Assembly: GCF_003116035.1 (NCBI RefSeq)
Contig: NZ_LGQW01000015.1
Span: forward strand, 3,301,658 to 3,357,981
Direction of reading: 5' to 3'
Source: Azospirillum sp. TSH64
GTDB lineage: Bacteria > Pseudomonadota > Alphaproteobacteria > Azospirillales > Azospirillaceae
DNA: 56,324 nucleotides
Part shown: positions 35,902 to 45,010 of the stretch, piece after piece
Layout: each line of letters starts with the position of its first letter
How positions within the stretch are numbered: the stretch's first letter is position 1
Program-made: the position numbers and the translations under genes
Notes under the pieces: model-generated
Told to the model about the DNA's origin: nothing
Seen by the model: the letters and a program-made list of their open reading frames with translations, nothing else
Database searches by the model: none

Positions 35902-36525
35902 TCACCCCATGTCGGGACGCGGGCGCAGGCCGTTCAGCAGCAGGGCTATGGATTGTCGGGCGATCTCCGCCGGGTCAAGTTCCCCATCCGGGCGGTACCA
36001 GCGGGCGACCCAGCTGAGCGCTCCCGACAGCGTGAAGGCGGCGATCTTCGGATCGCAGGAAACGATGCTGCCCTCAGCGATGCCGCGTTCGATCAGAAAG
36101 CGGAACTTCAGGTCGATGCGGCGCTTCAGGCTGCGCAGGGTACGGCGGCTGTCCTCGGTCAGCGGCTCCTCGCCGACCCGGATCACGCACATGCCGAAGT
36201 CCATGGTGACGATGCCGACATAGGTGGTCATCACCGCCACCAGTTCCTCATAGGCGCTGCCGCCATGACCCGTCACCTCATTCGACGCGGTGTCGAGCAT
36301 CTCCAGCCCGATCCGCACGCACTCGAACAGGATCTCCTCCTTGTTCTTCACATAGTAATAGATCGTCGGCTTGGTCACGTTCAGCCGCCGGGCGATGTCG
36401 TCCAGCGAGGTGGCGTGATAGCCAAGCTCGTTGAAGGCCTGCGCCGCGGTCCGCAGCACGGCGATCCGCTTTTCCTCCCGTTCGCTGCGGCGGTCGGCGG
36501 CGGTCTTCCATGGCGAATCCGACAT
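35902..36525 (-). CDS. TetR-family transcriptional regulator
   Basis: This 207-residue protein has a TetR N-terminal helix-turn-helix (AAQAFNELGYHATSLDDIARRLNVTKPTIYYYV split across residues about 25-57) and a helical ligand domain with the FadR/TetR_C pattern seen in regulators of fatty-acid or efflux genes. GGGAG lies ten bases before the ATG at 36525; the earlier ATG at 36549 would add eight residues and cannot be excluded. It is not in an obvious operon; neighbours are the chemoreceptor gene downstream and a small membrane protein upstream, all on the same strand. Target unknown. Confidence 0.86.
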   Translation of the reverse strand: MSDSPWKTAADRRSEREEKRIAVLRTAAQAFNELGYHATSLDDIARRLNVTKPTIYYYVKNKEEILFECVRIGLEMLDTASNEVTGHGGSAYEELVAVMTTYVGIVTMDFGMCVIRVGEEPLTEDSRRTLRSLKRRIDLKFRFLIERGIAEGSIVSCDPKIAAFTLSGALSWVARWYRPDGELDPAEIARQSIALLLNGLRPRPDMG

Positions 36526-36707
36526 GCGGTGCTGGCTCCCTTCGCTCATTCTTCCGGCCAATCGCTTTCCCATTTGGCTGTGCCCATGCCCAGGCCGGCA
36601 GACGGTCGGCTGGCGCAGCAAACCGGCTTACCGTTCTACTGTGAAGTAACTTTGGTTCCATGCAGTAAAAAAACGCCGGATACGCCCGAGAGGAAAGCAG
36701 CGGTCCC

Positions 36708-37169
36708 TCACGCGGCGGAGACGATCAGCAGGGCCGCGATCAGCGCCACCGCATCCTCCAGCAGAGCGGCGGGGCGGTCGCGGCCGAAGGCGGCGGCCAT
36801 GCGCATGCGGGCGGCATAACCGACCAGTGTGCCCACCACGGCGCCGATGCCGCCGGCCACCAGACCGCCGATCCAGAATCCGGCATTTGTCCCGATGGCC
36901 GCTCCGGCGATGACGCCGCCGGCAATGCGGCTGGCGAAGGGGAAGGGCAGCTTGCGGCTGGGAGTGGTCGGCAGCTTGTCGACGACCAGCTCCACCACCG
37001 CCATGGCGGTGAAGACCCAGGGCGACACCGGGTGCCCGAGGAAGAACAGCCAGCTTCCCGATACGTCGAGCCAACCGCCGTAGGCGGCCCAACTGACGGC
37101 CGCCGGGGCGAGCAGGGTGCGCGAGCCGGCGACGGCGCCGATCAGAAAGGCAAGGGCCAGGGCAAGCAT
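36708..37169 (-). CDS. DUF4126-type small membrane protein
   Basis: This 153-residue protein has four to five hydrophobic segments with many glycines and the features of DUF4126 proteins: a start ending in GSRTLLAPA, then VELVVDKLP near residue 60 and SRIAGGVIAGAAIG. Function of the family is unknown. It stands between the TetR gene and the aldehyde dehydrogenase, all on the minus strand with gaps of 65-182 bases. Confidence 0.78.
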   Translation of the reverse strand: MLALALAFLIGAVAGSRTLLAPAAVSWAAYGGWLDVSGSWLFFLGHPVSPWVFTAMAVVELVVDKLPTTPSRKLPFPFASRIAGGVIAGAAIGTNAGFWIGGLVAGGIGAVVGTLVGYAARMRMAAAFGRDRPAALLEDAVALIAALLIVSAA

Positions 37170-37234
37170 CCGGTCATCCGTGTTTCGTTGGGGTCAAAGT
37201 CAGCGGTGGGCTAACGATCGGCTGAAGTTTACAG

Positions 37235-38707
37235 TCATCCGGCGGAACGTCCGCGCACCGCCTGTACCAGCCGCCGCAGCGCCCCTCCGCGGGTGCCGGG
37301 CCCGCCATGGAACAGGCGCAGTGCGGCCAGCATCAGCGCCTCGTCACCGGCGCGCGGCTGGTCGAAATGGGGGCGGAGCCGTCCCTTGCGGACCGAGACG
37401 GTCTTCACCTGCGTCATCTCCAGCAGCCCCTCGGCGCCACGGGTGACGCCCCAGCCGCTGGCGTGCCGCCCGCCGAAGGGCAGGCGCGGGTCGGCGGTCG
37501 GCACGATGAGGTCGTTGATCGTCACGGTTCCGGCGTCGATCCGTCCGGCCAATTCCCGGGCCTGCGCCTCCGGCCCGAACACGGACGCCCCCAGCGCATA
37601 GGGACTGCCGGACGCAACCGTCAGCGCCTCCTCCATGTCCCGCACCGGCACCAGCGACAGCACCGGGGCGAAGATCTCCTCGCGCAGCAGCGCCATGGAG
37701 GGCGTCGCATCGGCAAGGATCAGCGGCGCCATCGCCGGGCTGTCCACCTCCGGCAAAGCGCCCAGCGCACGGGCTCCGCCGGCAACCGCGTCCCGGGCAA
37801 GGGCGGCGAGCCGGCGTCCGGTCGGCGGGGACACCGGCACGGCCGGAATCTTGCCGGCATGGCGGAGGAGAGCGGCCTCCAGCCCCGCCGCCATGCCCTG
37901 TGGGACGAACACCCGCCGCGGCGCGATGCAGGTGGCGGAGCCGTTGAGCCGAAGTCCGAAGGCCAGCGCGCGGGCGACCCGCTCCAGATCCGCACCCTGC
38001 AGGACGAAGACGGCGTCGTTGCCCGACAGCTCCATCGTCGAGGGCACCAGATGCCGGGCCAGTTTTTCCGCCACCACCCGTCCCGTACCGGCCGATCCGG
38101 TCAGCACCAGCTTGTCGATGCCCTCCTCGATGGCCTCATCCACCGCGGCGGCGGATTCGTCCAGCACCCGGTACAGCCCCGGCGGCAGTCCGGCCTCTTC
38201 CAGCCAGGTTCCAAGCAGGATCATCGGCGCGCTGCATCCCGGTGCCGGCTTGACCAGCACCCTGTTTCCGGCCGCGAGAGCCTGGATCGCCTGAACGCCC
38301 GGCAGCAGCAATGGGTAATTGGACGGACCGACGATCAACACAGTACCGACCGGCTCCCGCCGCACCTCCGCCTCCACCCCGAACAGCCAGACCGGACGGC
38401 CGCGCCGGCCCAGCCTCCTCGGCGCCAGCAGCCTGGACGCTTCCCGTTCCAGAAACCGACAGGCCTCCGCCAGTGGCAGGATTTCGGCGCTGACGCTCTC
38501 GGTGGCGGTCCGTGCCGGGCGCGTTTGCAATGCTTCGACGAGGTCTTCCGCACCGACGGCGATCCGATGGCGGAGTCCACGAATAGAGGAAAGGCGTATG
38601 GAAATATCCCGTTCGGACCAGGACGTAGAGCCGACCGCCTCCCGAAGGATCGCTTTTCTTATCCATGGAGATAGGACGTCAGGAGGAGGGCTGTTGTTGC
38701 GATCCAT
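37235..38707 (-). CDS. Aldehyde dehydrogenase of the carotenoid-type cluster
   Basis: This 490-residue NAD(P)-dependent enzyme has the aldehyde dehydrogenase core: GPSNYPLL in the cofactor fold, LTGSAGTGR, a catalytic Glu in MELSGND and a catalytic Cys in SATCIAPRR. It diverges from two CrtN/CrtP-family oxidoreductases by only 63 bases, as expected for the enzyme that turns a C30 carotenoid aldehyde into the carotenoic acid (AldH in staphyloxanthin synthesis). The start MDRNNS at 38707 is chosen because the frame beyond it is antisense to the next gene. General aldehyde detoxification is the alternative; the position in the cluster favours the pigment role. Confidence 0.86.
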   Translation of the reverse strand: MDRNNSPPPDVLSPWIRKAILREAVGSTSWSERDISIRLSSIRGLRHRIAVGAEDLVEALQTRPARTATESVSAEILPLAEACRFLEREASRLLAPRRLGRRGRPVWLFGVEAEVRREPVGTVLIVGPSNYPLLLPGVQAIQALAAGNRVLVKPAPGCSAPMILLGTWLEEAGLPPGLYRVLDESAAAVDEAIEEGIDKLVLTGSAGTGRVVAEKLARHLVPSTMELSGNDAVFVLQGADLERVARALAFGLRLNGSATCIAPRRVFVPQGMAAGLEAALLRHAGKIPAVPVSPPTGRRLAALARDAVAGGARALGALPEVDSPAMAPLILADATPSMALLREEIFAPVLSLVPVRDMEEALTVASGSPYALGASVFGPEAQARELAGRIDAGTVTINDLIVPTADPRLPFGGRHASGWGVTRGAEGLLEMTQVKTVSVRKGRLRPHFDQPRAGDEALMLAALRLFHGGPGTRGGALRRLVQAVRGRSAG

Positions 38708-38770
38708 TTCCGACCCAGCTTCGTAGAGATCACGACTGAATTCGGCAGCGCAGGAGCGTTTGGCAAGCGG

Positions 38771-40324
38771 ATGGAACGACAAGTCGTGATCATCGGCGCG
38801 GGACCGGGCGGATTGGCATCCGCGATGCTCCTGGCGCTCACCGGAGCGAAGGTGACGGTGCTGGAACGGCAGGACCGCATCGGCGGCAGGTCGGCGGGCT
38901 TTTCGCTCGACGGCTACCGGTTCGACAGCGGCCCGACCTTCTTCCTCTATCCCCGCATCTTGGAGGAAATCTTCGAGGCCTGCGGACGGCGCCTGTCGGA
39001 CGAGGTCGACCTGATCCGCCTCGACCCGCTCTACCGGCTGGTGTTCGAGGGCGGCGGGGAGTTGCGGGTCCATGCCCAGTTGAAGGCGCTGATGGCGGAG
39101 ATCGCCAAGCTCAGCCCGGGCGATGCCGACGGGCTTCCCCGCTTCCTGGCCGACAACAGGGCGAAGATGGAGCGCTTCCGCCCGGTTCTGGAATCCGATT
39201 TCTCCAGCCCCTGGGCGCTCGCCTCGCTGCCGATGCTGAAGGCCCTGGGCAGGCTGGCGCCGCACCGCTCGGTGGACCGCGACCTGTCCCGCTATTTCCA
39301 GGATCCGCGCATCCGCCTCGCCTTCTCGTTCCAGAGCAAATATCTGGGCATGTCGCCCTTCCGCTGCCCCAGCCTGTTCACCATCCTGTCCTTCCTGGAG
39401 CATGAACACGGCATCTTCCATCCCCGCGGCGGCACGGAATCGGTGATGGAGGCGATGCGCCGGGTGGCGGAAAGCCTGGGCGTCACCGTCCGGCTGAACG
39501 AGACGGTGCGCCACATCAAGTTCCAGGGCCGCCGCGCCGTCGGTGTGCGCACGGACGCCGGCGATTATCCGGCCGATGCCTTGGTCATCAACGCCGACTT
39601 CGCCCGCGCCATGACCACGCTGGTGCCCGACGATCTGCGCCGGCGCTGGAGCGACGCCCGCCTCGCCACCAAGAAATTCTCCTGCTCCACCTTCATGATG
39701 TATCTCGGCATCGAAGGCAAAGTGGACGGGCTGGACCACCACACCGTCTATCTGGCGGAGGATTACGCCCGCAACCTCGCGGAGATCGAGGAATGCCGGG
39801 AGTTGCCGCGCCGGCCGTCGATCTATGTGCAGAACGCCTGCGTCACCGATCCGGATCTGGCGCCGCCGGGCGGCAGCACGCTCTACATCCTGGTACCGGT
39901 CGGCCACCAGCGCGGCCACATCGACTGGAAAGCGGAGGCGCCGCAGTATCGCCGTCTGGTGCTCGACCGGCTGGCCGCCTTCGGCCTGACCGATCTGGAG
40001 CGCCGGATCCGGGTGGAGCGGGTGGTGACTCCGGCCGACTGGGACAGCCAGTTCGCCGTGCACCGTGGTGCTACCTTCAATCTGGCGCACAGTCTGGACC
40101 AGATGCTTCACCGCCGGCCGCGCAACCGGTTCGAGGATCTGGACGGCGTCTATCTGGTGGGTGGCGGCACCCATCCCGGCAGCGGCCTGCCGGTCATTTT
40201 TGAAGGCGCACGCATCACGGCGCGGCTGCTGGCCCAGGAACTGGGCCTGCCGACGCCCTGGCGCACAAAAACCATTGGTTTGTCCGGCATGCTGCGGCAA
40301 GCCGTTGCAGGGGGAATGGCATGA
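38771..40324 (+). CDS. CrtN/CrtP-family carotenoid desaturase or oxidase, first copy
   Basis: This 517-residue FAD enzyme begins with the dinucleotide fold VVIIGAGPGGLASA and ERQDRIGGRSAGF, and ends with the phytoene-desaturase signature VYLVGGGTHPGSGLPVIFEGA. It belongs to the family that desaturates squalene-like C30 or phytoene-like C40 chains, or oxidises a terminal methyl group. GSGLPV is the family's conserved tail motif. Its stop overlaps the next gene (ATGA), a second member of the same family, so one may desaturate and the other oxidise; which is which cannot be told here. No dehydrosqualene or phytoene synthase is in the window. Confidence 0.9.
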   Translation: MERQVVIIGAGPGGLASAMLLALTGAKVTVLERQDRIGGRSAGFSLDGYRFDSGPTFFLYPRILEEIFEACGRRLSDEVDLIRLDPLYRLVFEGGGELRVHAQLKALMAEIAKLSPGDADGLPRFLADNRAKMERFRPVLESDFSSPWALASLPMLKALGRLAPHRSVDRDLSRYFQDPRIRLAFSFQSKYLGMSPFRCPSLFTILSFLEHEHGIFHPRGGTESVMEAMRRVAESLGVTVRLNETVRHIKFQGRRAVGVRTDAGDYPADALVINADFARAMTTLVPDDLRRRWSDARLATKKFSCSTFMMYLGIEGKVDGLDHHTVYLAEDYARNLAEIEECRELPRRPSIYVQNACVTDPDLAPPGGSTLYILVPVGHQRGHIDWKAEAPQYRRLVLDRLAAFGLTDLERRIRVERVVTPADWDSQFAVHRGATFNLAHSLDQMLHRRPRNRFEDLDGVYLVGGGTHPGSGLPVIFEGARITARLLAQELGLPTPWRTKTIGLSGMLRQAVAGGMA

Positions 40325-41874
40325 CGGATCGGATTGCGGTGATCGGCGGGGGCCTGGGCGGACTGGCGGCGGCGGTGGTGCTGGCGGCGCGCGGGCATAA
40401 GGTGACCCTGCTGGAAAAGAACGATTGGGTCGGCGGCAAGGCGGCCGTTCTGGAGGAAGGCGGCTTCCGCTTCGACATGGGGCCGACCATCCTGACGGTG
40501 CCGCGCGTCCTGCGCCGCATCCTGGAGGAGGCCGGCTGCGATCTGGACCGGGAATTGGAGATGGTCCGGTTGGAGCCGCAATGGCGCTGCTTCTTCGACG
40601 ACGGCACGGTGCTGGACCTGTCGGAGAATGTCGGCACCATGGCGGCGGAGTTGGACAAGCTGGCGCCCGGCAGCGGGGCGGGGGAGGGCTACCGCCGCTT
40701 CCAGGCGATGTCGGAACGGCTGCACGGCATTTCCGAACGCTTTTTCTTCTGGAAGTCGGTGGAGGATCTCGGCGACACACTGAACTTCCGCAACAGCTTC
40801 AACGCTAGCACCCTGTCGGACGTGCTGGCGCTCCGCATGGGCAGCACGGTGGCCGGCACCATCCGCGGCCATGTGCCGGATGCGCGGGCGGCGCAGATGC
40901 TGGACCATTTCACCCAGTATGTCGGCTCCTCGCCCTACGGCTCTCCGGCGGTGCTGTGCGCCATCGCCCACATGCAGACCAACGACGGCGTCTGGTATCC
41001 GATGGGCGGCACCCGTGCCGTGCCGGCGGCGCTGGAGCGGGTGGCACGGCGGCTCGGCGTGGAAATCCGCACAAACACCGGCGTCCGCCGTCTTCAGGTG
41101 GAACGTGGCCGCGTGGTGGCGGTCGAGACGGACGGCGGCGAGCGCATCCCGGTTTCGGCCGCCGTGTCGAACATGGATTCGGTCCGCACATATCAGGAAC
41201 TGATCGGCGGCCCGCCGGCAAAGCGCTTCGCCAAGCGCCGCAGCTACGAGCCGGCCTGTTCCGGGGTGGTGTTCTATCTGGGCCTGGACCGCGCCTACGA
41301 TCACCTGCTGCATCACGACTTCGTCTTCTCGCGCGATCCGGAGGAGGAATTCGACTGGATCTATCGTCAGGGGGAACCCGCGCCCGACCCGACCTGCTAC
41401 ATCGCCGCTCCGGCCCGCACCGAGCCGGGCGTCGCACCGGCGGGTGGCGAGGCGCTGTATGTGCTGGTCCACACCCCCTATCTGCGCGAGCGCCATGACT
41501 GGAACCGCATGCTGCCGGCCTATCGCCGCGTGGTGTTCGACAAGCTGAAGCGCACCGCCGGCATGCCCGATCTGGAGGACCGTATCCGCGTCGAGCATGT
41601 GTTGACGCCGAAGGACATCAACGACCGCTACAATGTGCTGAACGGCGCCATCTATGGCTTGGCGAGCCATGGCCGCTTCATGGGCGCCTTCAAGCCCGGC
41701 AACCGCTCCCGCGATGTGGAGGGGCTGTATCTGGCCGGTGGCGCCGCTCATCCCGGACCGGGCATGCCGATGGTGCTGATGTCGGGTTGGATCGCCGCCG
41801 ACAGCCTCGACCAGGACATGCGCGACGGCGCCCATGACGGTGCCGGTGCAGGCTCCGCGCGCGCCGTGGCCTGA
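40321..41874 (+). CDS. CrtN/CrtP-family carotenoid desaturase or oxidase, second copy
   Basis: This 517-residue FAD enzyme has the N-terminal fold IAVIGGGLGGLAAAVVL and KNDWVGGKAAV, and the C-terminal LYLAGGAAHPGPGMPMVLMSG. It is clearly related to, but distinct from, the preceding gene, which it overlaps by four bases. In C30 pathways such as staphyloxanthin, a CrtP/CrtNb homologue oxidises the end methyl of the carotene to an aldehyde, fitting the divergent aldehyde dehydrogenase. An 18-base gap leads to the acyltransferase gene. Confidence 0.9.
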   Translation: MTDRIAVIGGGLGGLAAAVVLAARGHKVTLLEKNDWVGGKAAVLEEGGFRFDMGPTILTVPRVLRRILEEAGCDLDRELEMVRLEPQWRCFFDDGTVLDLSENVGTMAAELDKLAPGSGAGEGYRRFQAMSERLHGISERFFFWKSVEDLGDTLNFRNSFNASTLSDVLALRMGSTVAGTIRGHVPDARAAQMLDHFTQYVGSSPYGSPAVLCAIAHMQTNDGVWYPMGGTRAVPAALERVARRLGVEIRTNTGVRRLQVERGRVVAVETDGGERIPVSAAVSNMDSVRTYQELIGGPPAKRFAKRRSYEPACSGVVFYLGLDRAYDHLLHHDFVFSRDPEEEFDWIYRQGEPAPDPTCYIAAPARTEPGVAPAGGEALYVLVHTPYLRERHDWNRMLPAYRRVVFDKLKRTAGMPDLEDRIRVEHVLTPKDINDRYNVLNGAIYGLASHGRFMGAFKPGNRSRDVEGLYLAGGAAHPGPGMPMVLMSGWIAADSLDQDMRDGAHDGAGAGSARAVA

Positions 41875-41891
41875 CGGAAGGCGGCGGGAGG

Positions 41892-42731
41892 ATGACGGAC
41901 GATCCGGTTGCGTTACGGTCCCGGCTGCTCTGCTGGTTTTTCGGCGGGGTCATGGCCCGACGGCTGCGGCGCGGCTTCCACGCGGTGCGGCTGGCGCGGC
42001 CGGGCTGGCCCGCCCTGCCGCCGGATCGTCCGGTCATCGTCTATCTGAACCACCCATCCTGGTGGGATCCGGCGCTGCTGATCGTGATGGGCACCACCCG
42101 TTTCCGCGGCCGGCCTGGCTACGGGCCGATCGATGGGGAGATGCTGCGCCGCTACCGCTTCATGCGCCGCATCGGCCTGTTCGGGCTGGAGCCCGGCCGC
42201 GCGGGCGCCGTCTCCTTCCTGCGCAACGCCGAACGGATCCTGGGCAACCCGCGCGCCATGCTGTGGATTACGGCGGAGGGTGCCTTCACCGACCCGCGCC
42301 GCCGCCCGGTGACATTGCGGCCGGGAATCGCCCATCTGGTCCGCCGCATGCCCACCGCACTGGTGGTGCCGCTGGCGGTCGAATACCCGTTCTGGGACGA
42401 GCGAACGCCGGAGGCGCTGATGCGGTTCGGCCAACCCTTTGAAGCCGCCGCTTTCTCCGCTCTTCCGGTGCAGGACATCGCGGCGGAATTGGAAGGGCGG
42501 CTGGAGACGGAGATGGACCAGTTGGCGCTCGATGCGCAGAGCCGCGATCCAGCCCGTTTCCTGACGCTGATCGAGGGAACGGTCGGGGTCGGCGGCATCT
42601 ACGACCTCTGGCGCCGGCTGCGCGCCCTGGCCAGTGGACAGGGCTTCTCTCCGGCCCATGGCAGCCGGGAGGAGGACGGCCGGCAAGGTCCGGCCCGCCA
42701 AGAGATGCAGCAGGAGATCAAGGGGCCATGA
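41892..42731 (+). CDS. PlsC-type acyltransferase of the carotenoid-type cluster
   Basis: This 279-residue protein has the acyltransferase HX4D motif at His54-Asp59 (YLNHPSWWDP) and a later ITAEGAFTD block corresponding to the substrate-binding motif of 1-acylglycerol-phosphate acyltransferases. In this cluster it may esterify the sugar of a glycosylated carotenoic acid with a fatty acid, the job CrtO does in staphyloxanthin synthesis; sequence relation to CrtO itself is not claimed. Membrane phospholipid synthesis is less likely given context. Its ATG lies 17 bases after the previous stop and its stop overlaps the GT2 start (ATGA). Confidence 0.84.
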   Translation: MTDDPVALRSRLLCWFFGGVMARRLRRGFHAVRLARPGWPALPPDRPVIVYLNHPSWWDPALLIVMGTTRFRGRPGYGPIDGEMLRRYRFMRRIGLFGLEPGRAGAVSFLRNAERILGNPRAMLWITAEGAFTDPRRRPVTLRPGIAHLVRRMPTALVVPLAVEYPFWDERTPEALMRFGQPFEAAAFSALPVQDIAAELEGRLETEMDQLALDAQSRDPARFLTLIEGTVGVGGIYDLWRRLRALASGQGFSPAHGSREEDGRQGPARQEMQQEIKGP

Positions 42732-43897
42732 GCGTCATCGTCCTGATCGCCGCGCTGTCGCTTATCCTGGCCCTGTTGCCGCTGGGGCAGGGGATTGTGA
42801 ACCTGTTCCTCTATCGCCGCCCGACCGCCGAGCCGCCGCCGGGCACCGCCGTCAGCATCCTGATCCCCGCCCGCAACGAGGAGGCCGGCATCGCCGCAGC
42901 CGTCGATGCCGCCCTGCTCAGCCGTGGCGTCGATGTCGAGGTGGTTGTGCTGGATGACCACTCCACCGACCGCACGGCGGAGATCGTCCAGGCCATCGCC
43001 GCCCGCGATCCGCGTGTCCGTCTGGAGAGCGCGCCGCCGCTGCCGCCGGGCTGGTCGGGCAAGCAGCATGCCTGCCAGATGCTCGCCGGGCTGGCGCGCT
43101 ACCCGGTGCTGCTGTTCCAGGACGCCGATGTGCGTTTGTCGCCGACGGCCGCCCGCCGGGTCGGCGGCGCCCTGCTGGCGGGTGAACGCGGCTTGGTCAG
43201 CGGCTTCCCCCGCGAGGAGACCGGGACGCTGGCGGAAGCCCTGGTGATCCCGCTGATCCATTTCCTGCTGTTGGGCTACCTGCCGATGGCGGCGATGCGG
43301 CGCTCGACCGACCCGCGCTTCGCTGCCGCCTGCGGCCAGCTGATCTCGGTGCGGCGGGATGCCTATCTGAAGGCCGGCGGCCATGCGGCCATCGCGACGT
43401 CTCTGCACGACGGGGTGACGCTGCCGCGCGCCTTCCGCCGGGCGGGGCAGGGAACCGACCTGTTCGACGCCACCGGCTTTGCTCGCTGCCGCATGTACCG
43501 CGGCTGGCGCGAGGTCTGGTCCGGCTTCTCCAAGAACGCGACGGAGGGGATGGCGACCCCGGCCGCCCTGCCGGTCTGGACGCTGCTGCTGTTCGGCGGC
43601 CATGTGCTGCCCTGGATTCTGCTCGGCTGGGCGGCGCTCCATCCGCTGCCCGTTCCGGCACTCGTGCTGGCAGGGCTGGCGGCGGGTGCCGGGCTGGCCT
43701 TCCGCCTTCTGCTGGCCGTCCGCTTCCGCCAGAGCGTCGTCGGTGCCCTGCTGCATCCGGTCGGCGTGCTGATCATGCTGGCGATCCAATGGACCGCCCT
43801 GCTGCGCGCCCGCCATGGCAAGCCGTCGGAATGGCGCGGCAGGGCCTATCCAGCTGCGACGGGGAGTGGGCTGGGGCCGGGAGACGGTGCTCCATGA
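42728..43897 (+). CDS. Membrane-bound family 2 glycosyltransferase of the carotenoid-type cluster
   Basis: This 389-residue enzyme has an N-terminal membrane segment (about 5-28), a GT-A domain with ILIPARNEE at 45-52, LDDHSTDRT at 75-83 and QDADVRLS (metal site Asp132/Asp134), and two to four C-terminal membrane spans from about 285. This architecture matches CrtQ-like transferases that glycosylate carotenoic acids, as well as hopene-associated transferases. It likely uses UDP-glucose or similar at the membrane surface. It is coupled by ATGA overlaps to both the acyltransferase and the sulfotransferase. Confidence 0.86.
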   Translation: MSVIVLIAALSLILALLPLGQGIVNLFLYRRPTAEPPPGTAVSILIPARNEEAGIAAAVDAALLSRGVDVEVVVLDDHSTDRTAEIVQAIAARDPRVRLESAPPLPPGWSGKQHACQMLAGLARYPVLLFQDADVRLSPTAARRVGGALLAGERGLVSGFPREETGTLAEALVIPLIHFLLLGYLPMAAMRRSTDPRFAAACGQLISVRRDAYLKAGGHAAIATSLHDGVTLPRAFRRAGQGTDLFDATGFARCRMYRGWREVWSGFSKNATEGMATPAALPVWTLLLFGGHVLPWILLGWAALHPLPVPALVLAGLAAGAGLAFRLLLAVRFRQSVVGALLHPVGVLIMLAIQWTALLRARHGKPSEWRGRAYPAATGSGLGPGDGAP

Positions 43898-45006
43898 CAC
43901 CGTGGCTGCGCCGCCACGGCCACCGCATTTTCCACCCGCTGGCCGGAGCCGATGCCGCCACGCTGGCGACAGTGCTGCGCGATGGCGGCGGTGTCGGGCC
44001 GCTGCACCTGCATCGCGTCGCGACCGCTCTGGGCGCCGCCGCGATCCGCGCACCGCTCGACCTGCTGGAGCGGCGGCGGGTGGCGGGGCTGGTCGGGCAG
44101 GGCAGGGCTGCCGGGCCGCCGCCGCTGTTCATTCTCGGCCACTGGCGCAGCGGCACCACCCATCTGCTGAACCTGCTGGCGCAGGATGCGCGGTTCGCCG
44201 CCCCCGATCCGCTGGCGGTTGGCCTGCCCTGGGGCTTCCTCGGCCTGAATTCCTTCTGGCGCGCGCGGCTGGAGGAGTGGCTGCCGCCCGACCGCATCAT
44301 CGACGCCATGCCGGTCGATCCGACCTCTCCGCAGGAGGACGAACTCGCCCTGGCCCTGATGCAGCCGCTGTCCTACTACCACGGCATCTTCTTCCCCAGG
44401 CACCTGCACCGCGCCTTCCGCCAGGGCGTGCTGTTCGAGGGGTGCCGGCCACAGGCCGTCGCGCTGTGGCGGCGCCGGATGGACCATTACCTGAGCAAGA
44501 TGCAGATCTTTTGCGGCGGCCGGCGGCTGCTGATCAAGAACCCGGCGCACACGCCGAAGCTGGCGGAACTGCTGGCGTTGCGGCCCGATGCCGTTTTTGT
44601 CCACATCCATCGTGACCCTTACGAGGTCTTCAGCTCCACCCGCCGCATGCTGCTGACCCTGCTGCGGGAGTTCTCGCTGCAATCCTACGATCCGCAGGCG
44701 GTGGACGATCTGGTGCTGGATCTCTACCCGGCGATGATGGCCCGGTTCGACCGCGACCGGGCGCTGTTGCCGCCCGGCCGGCTGGTGGAGATCCGCTACG
44801 ACCGCTTCATCGCCGATCCGCTGCAGACGTTGGCCGGCATCTATGACGGGCTCGATCTCGGCCCCTTCGCACCGGTTCAGCCGAACATGGAACGCTATCT
44901 GGCAAGCGTGCGTGGGTATCGCCGGGCCCGTCACGATCTGGAGGACCCGGCCCGCCGCGCTGTGCGCCGCCGATGGGCCTTCGCCTTCGACCGTTGGGGC
45001 TACTGA
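43894..45006 (+). CDS. PAPS-dependent sulfotransferase ending the carotenoid-type cluster
   Basis: This 370-residue protein has the two cofactor signatures of the sulfotransferase superfamily: the 5-prime phosphosulfate loop G82-H-W-R-S-G-T-T89 and the 3-prime phosphate site with Arg240 and Ser247/Ser248 (HIHRDPYEVFSS). LIKNPAHTPKL near residue 213 is the usual middle motif. It would transfer sulfonate from PAPS to a hydroxyl, here probably on the sugar or acyl part of the lipid product. The ATG overlaps the GT2 stop (ATGA), so it is made together with the pigment-modifying enzymes. Four bases separate its stop from the convergent mazG stop. The substrate is inferred from context only. Confidence 0.88.
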   Translation: MTPWLRRHGHRIFHPLAGADAATLATVLRDGGGVGPLHLHRVATALGAAAIRAPLDLLERRRVAGLVGQGRAAGPPPLFILGHWRSGTTHLLNLLAQDARFAAPDPLAVGLPWGFLGLNSFWRARLEEWLPPDRIIDAMPVDPTSPQEDELALALMQPLSYYHGIFFPRHLHRAFRQGVLFEGCRPQAVALWRRRMDHYLSKMQIFCGGRRLLIKNPAHTPKLAELLALRPDAVFVHIHRDPYEVFSSTRRMLLTLLREFSLQSYDPQAVDDLVLDLYPAMMARFDRDRALLPPGRLVEIRYDRFIADPLQTLAGIYDGLDLGPFAPVQPNMERYLASVRGYRRARHDLEDPARRAVRRRWAFAFDRWGY

Positions 45007-45010
45007 GGCG

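Noticed and set aside
35824..36819. A plus-strand frame with AAGGAG before a GTG start.
   Set aside because: It runs antisense through the TetR gene, which has a clear helix-turn-helix, and its product has no recognisable content.
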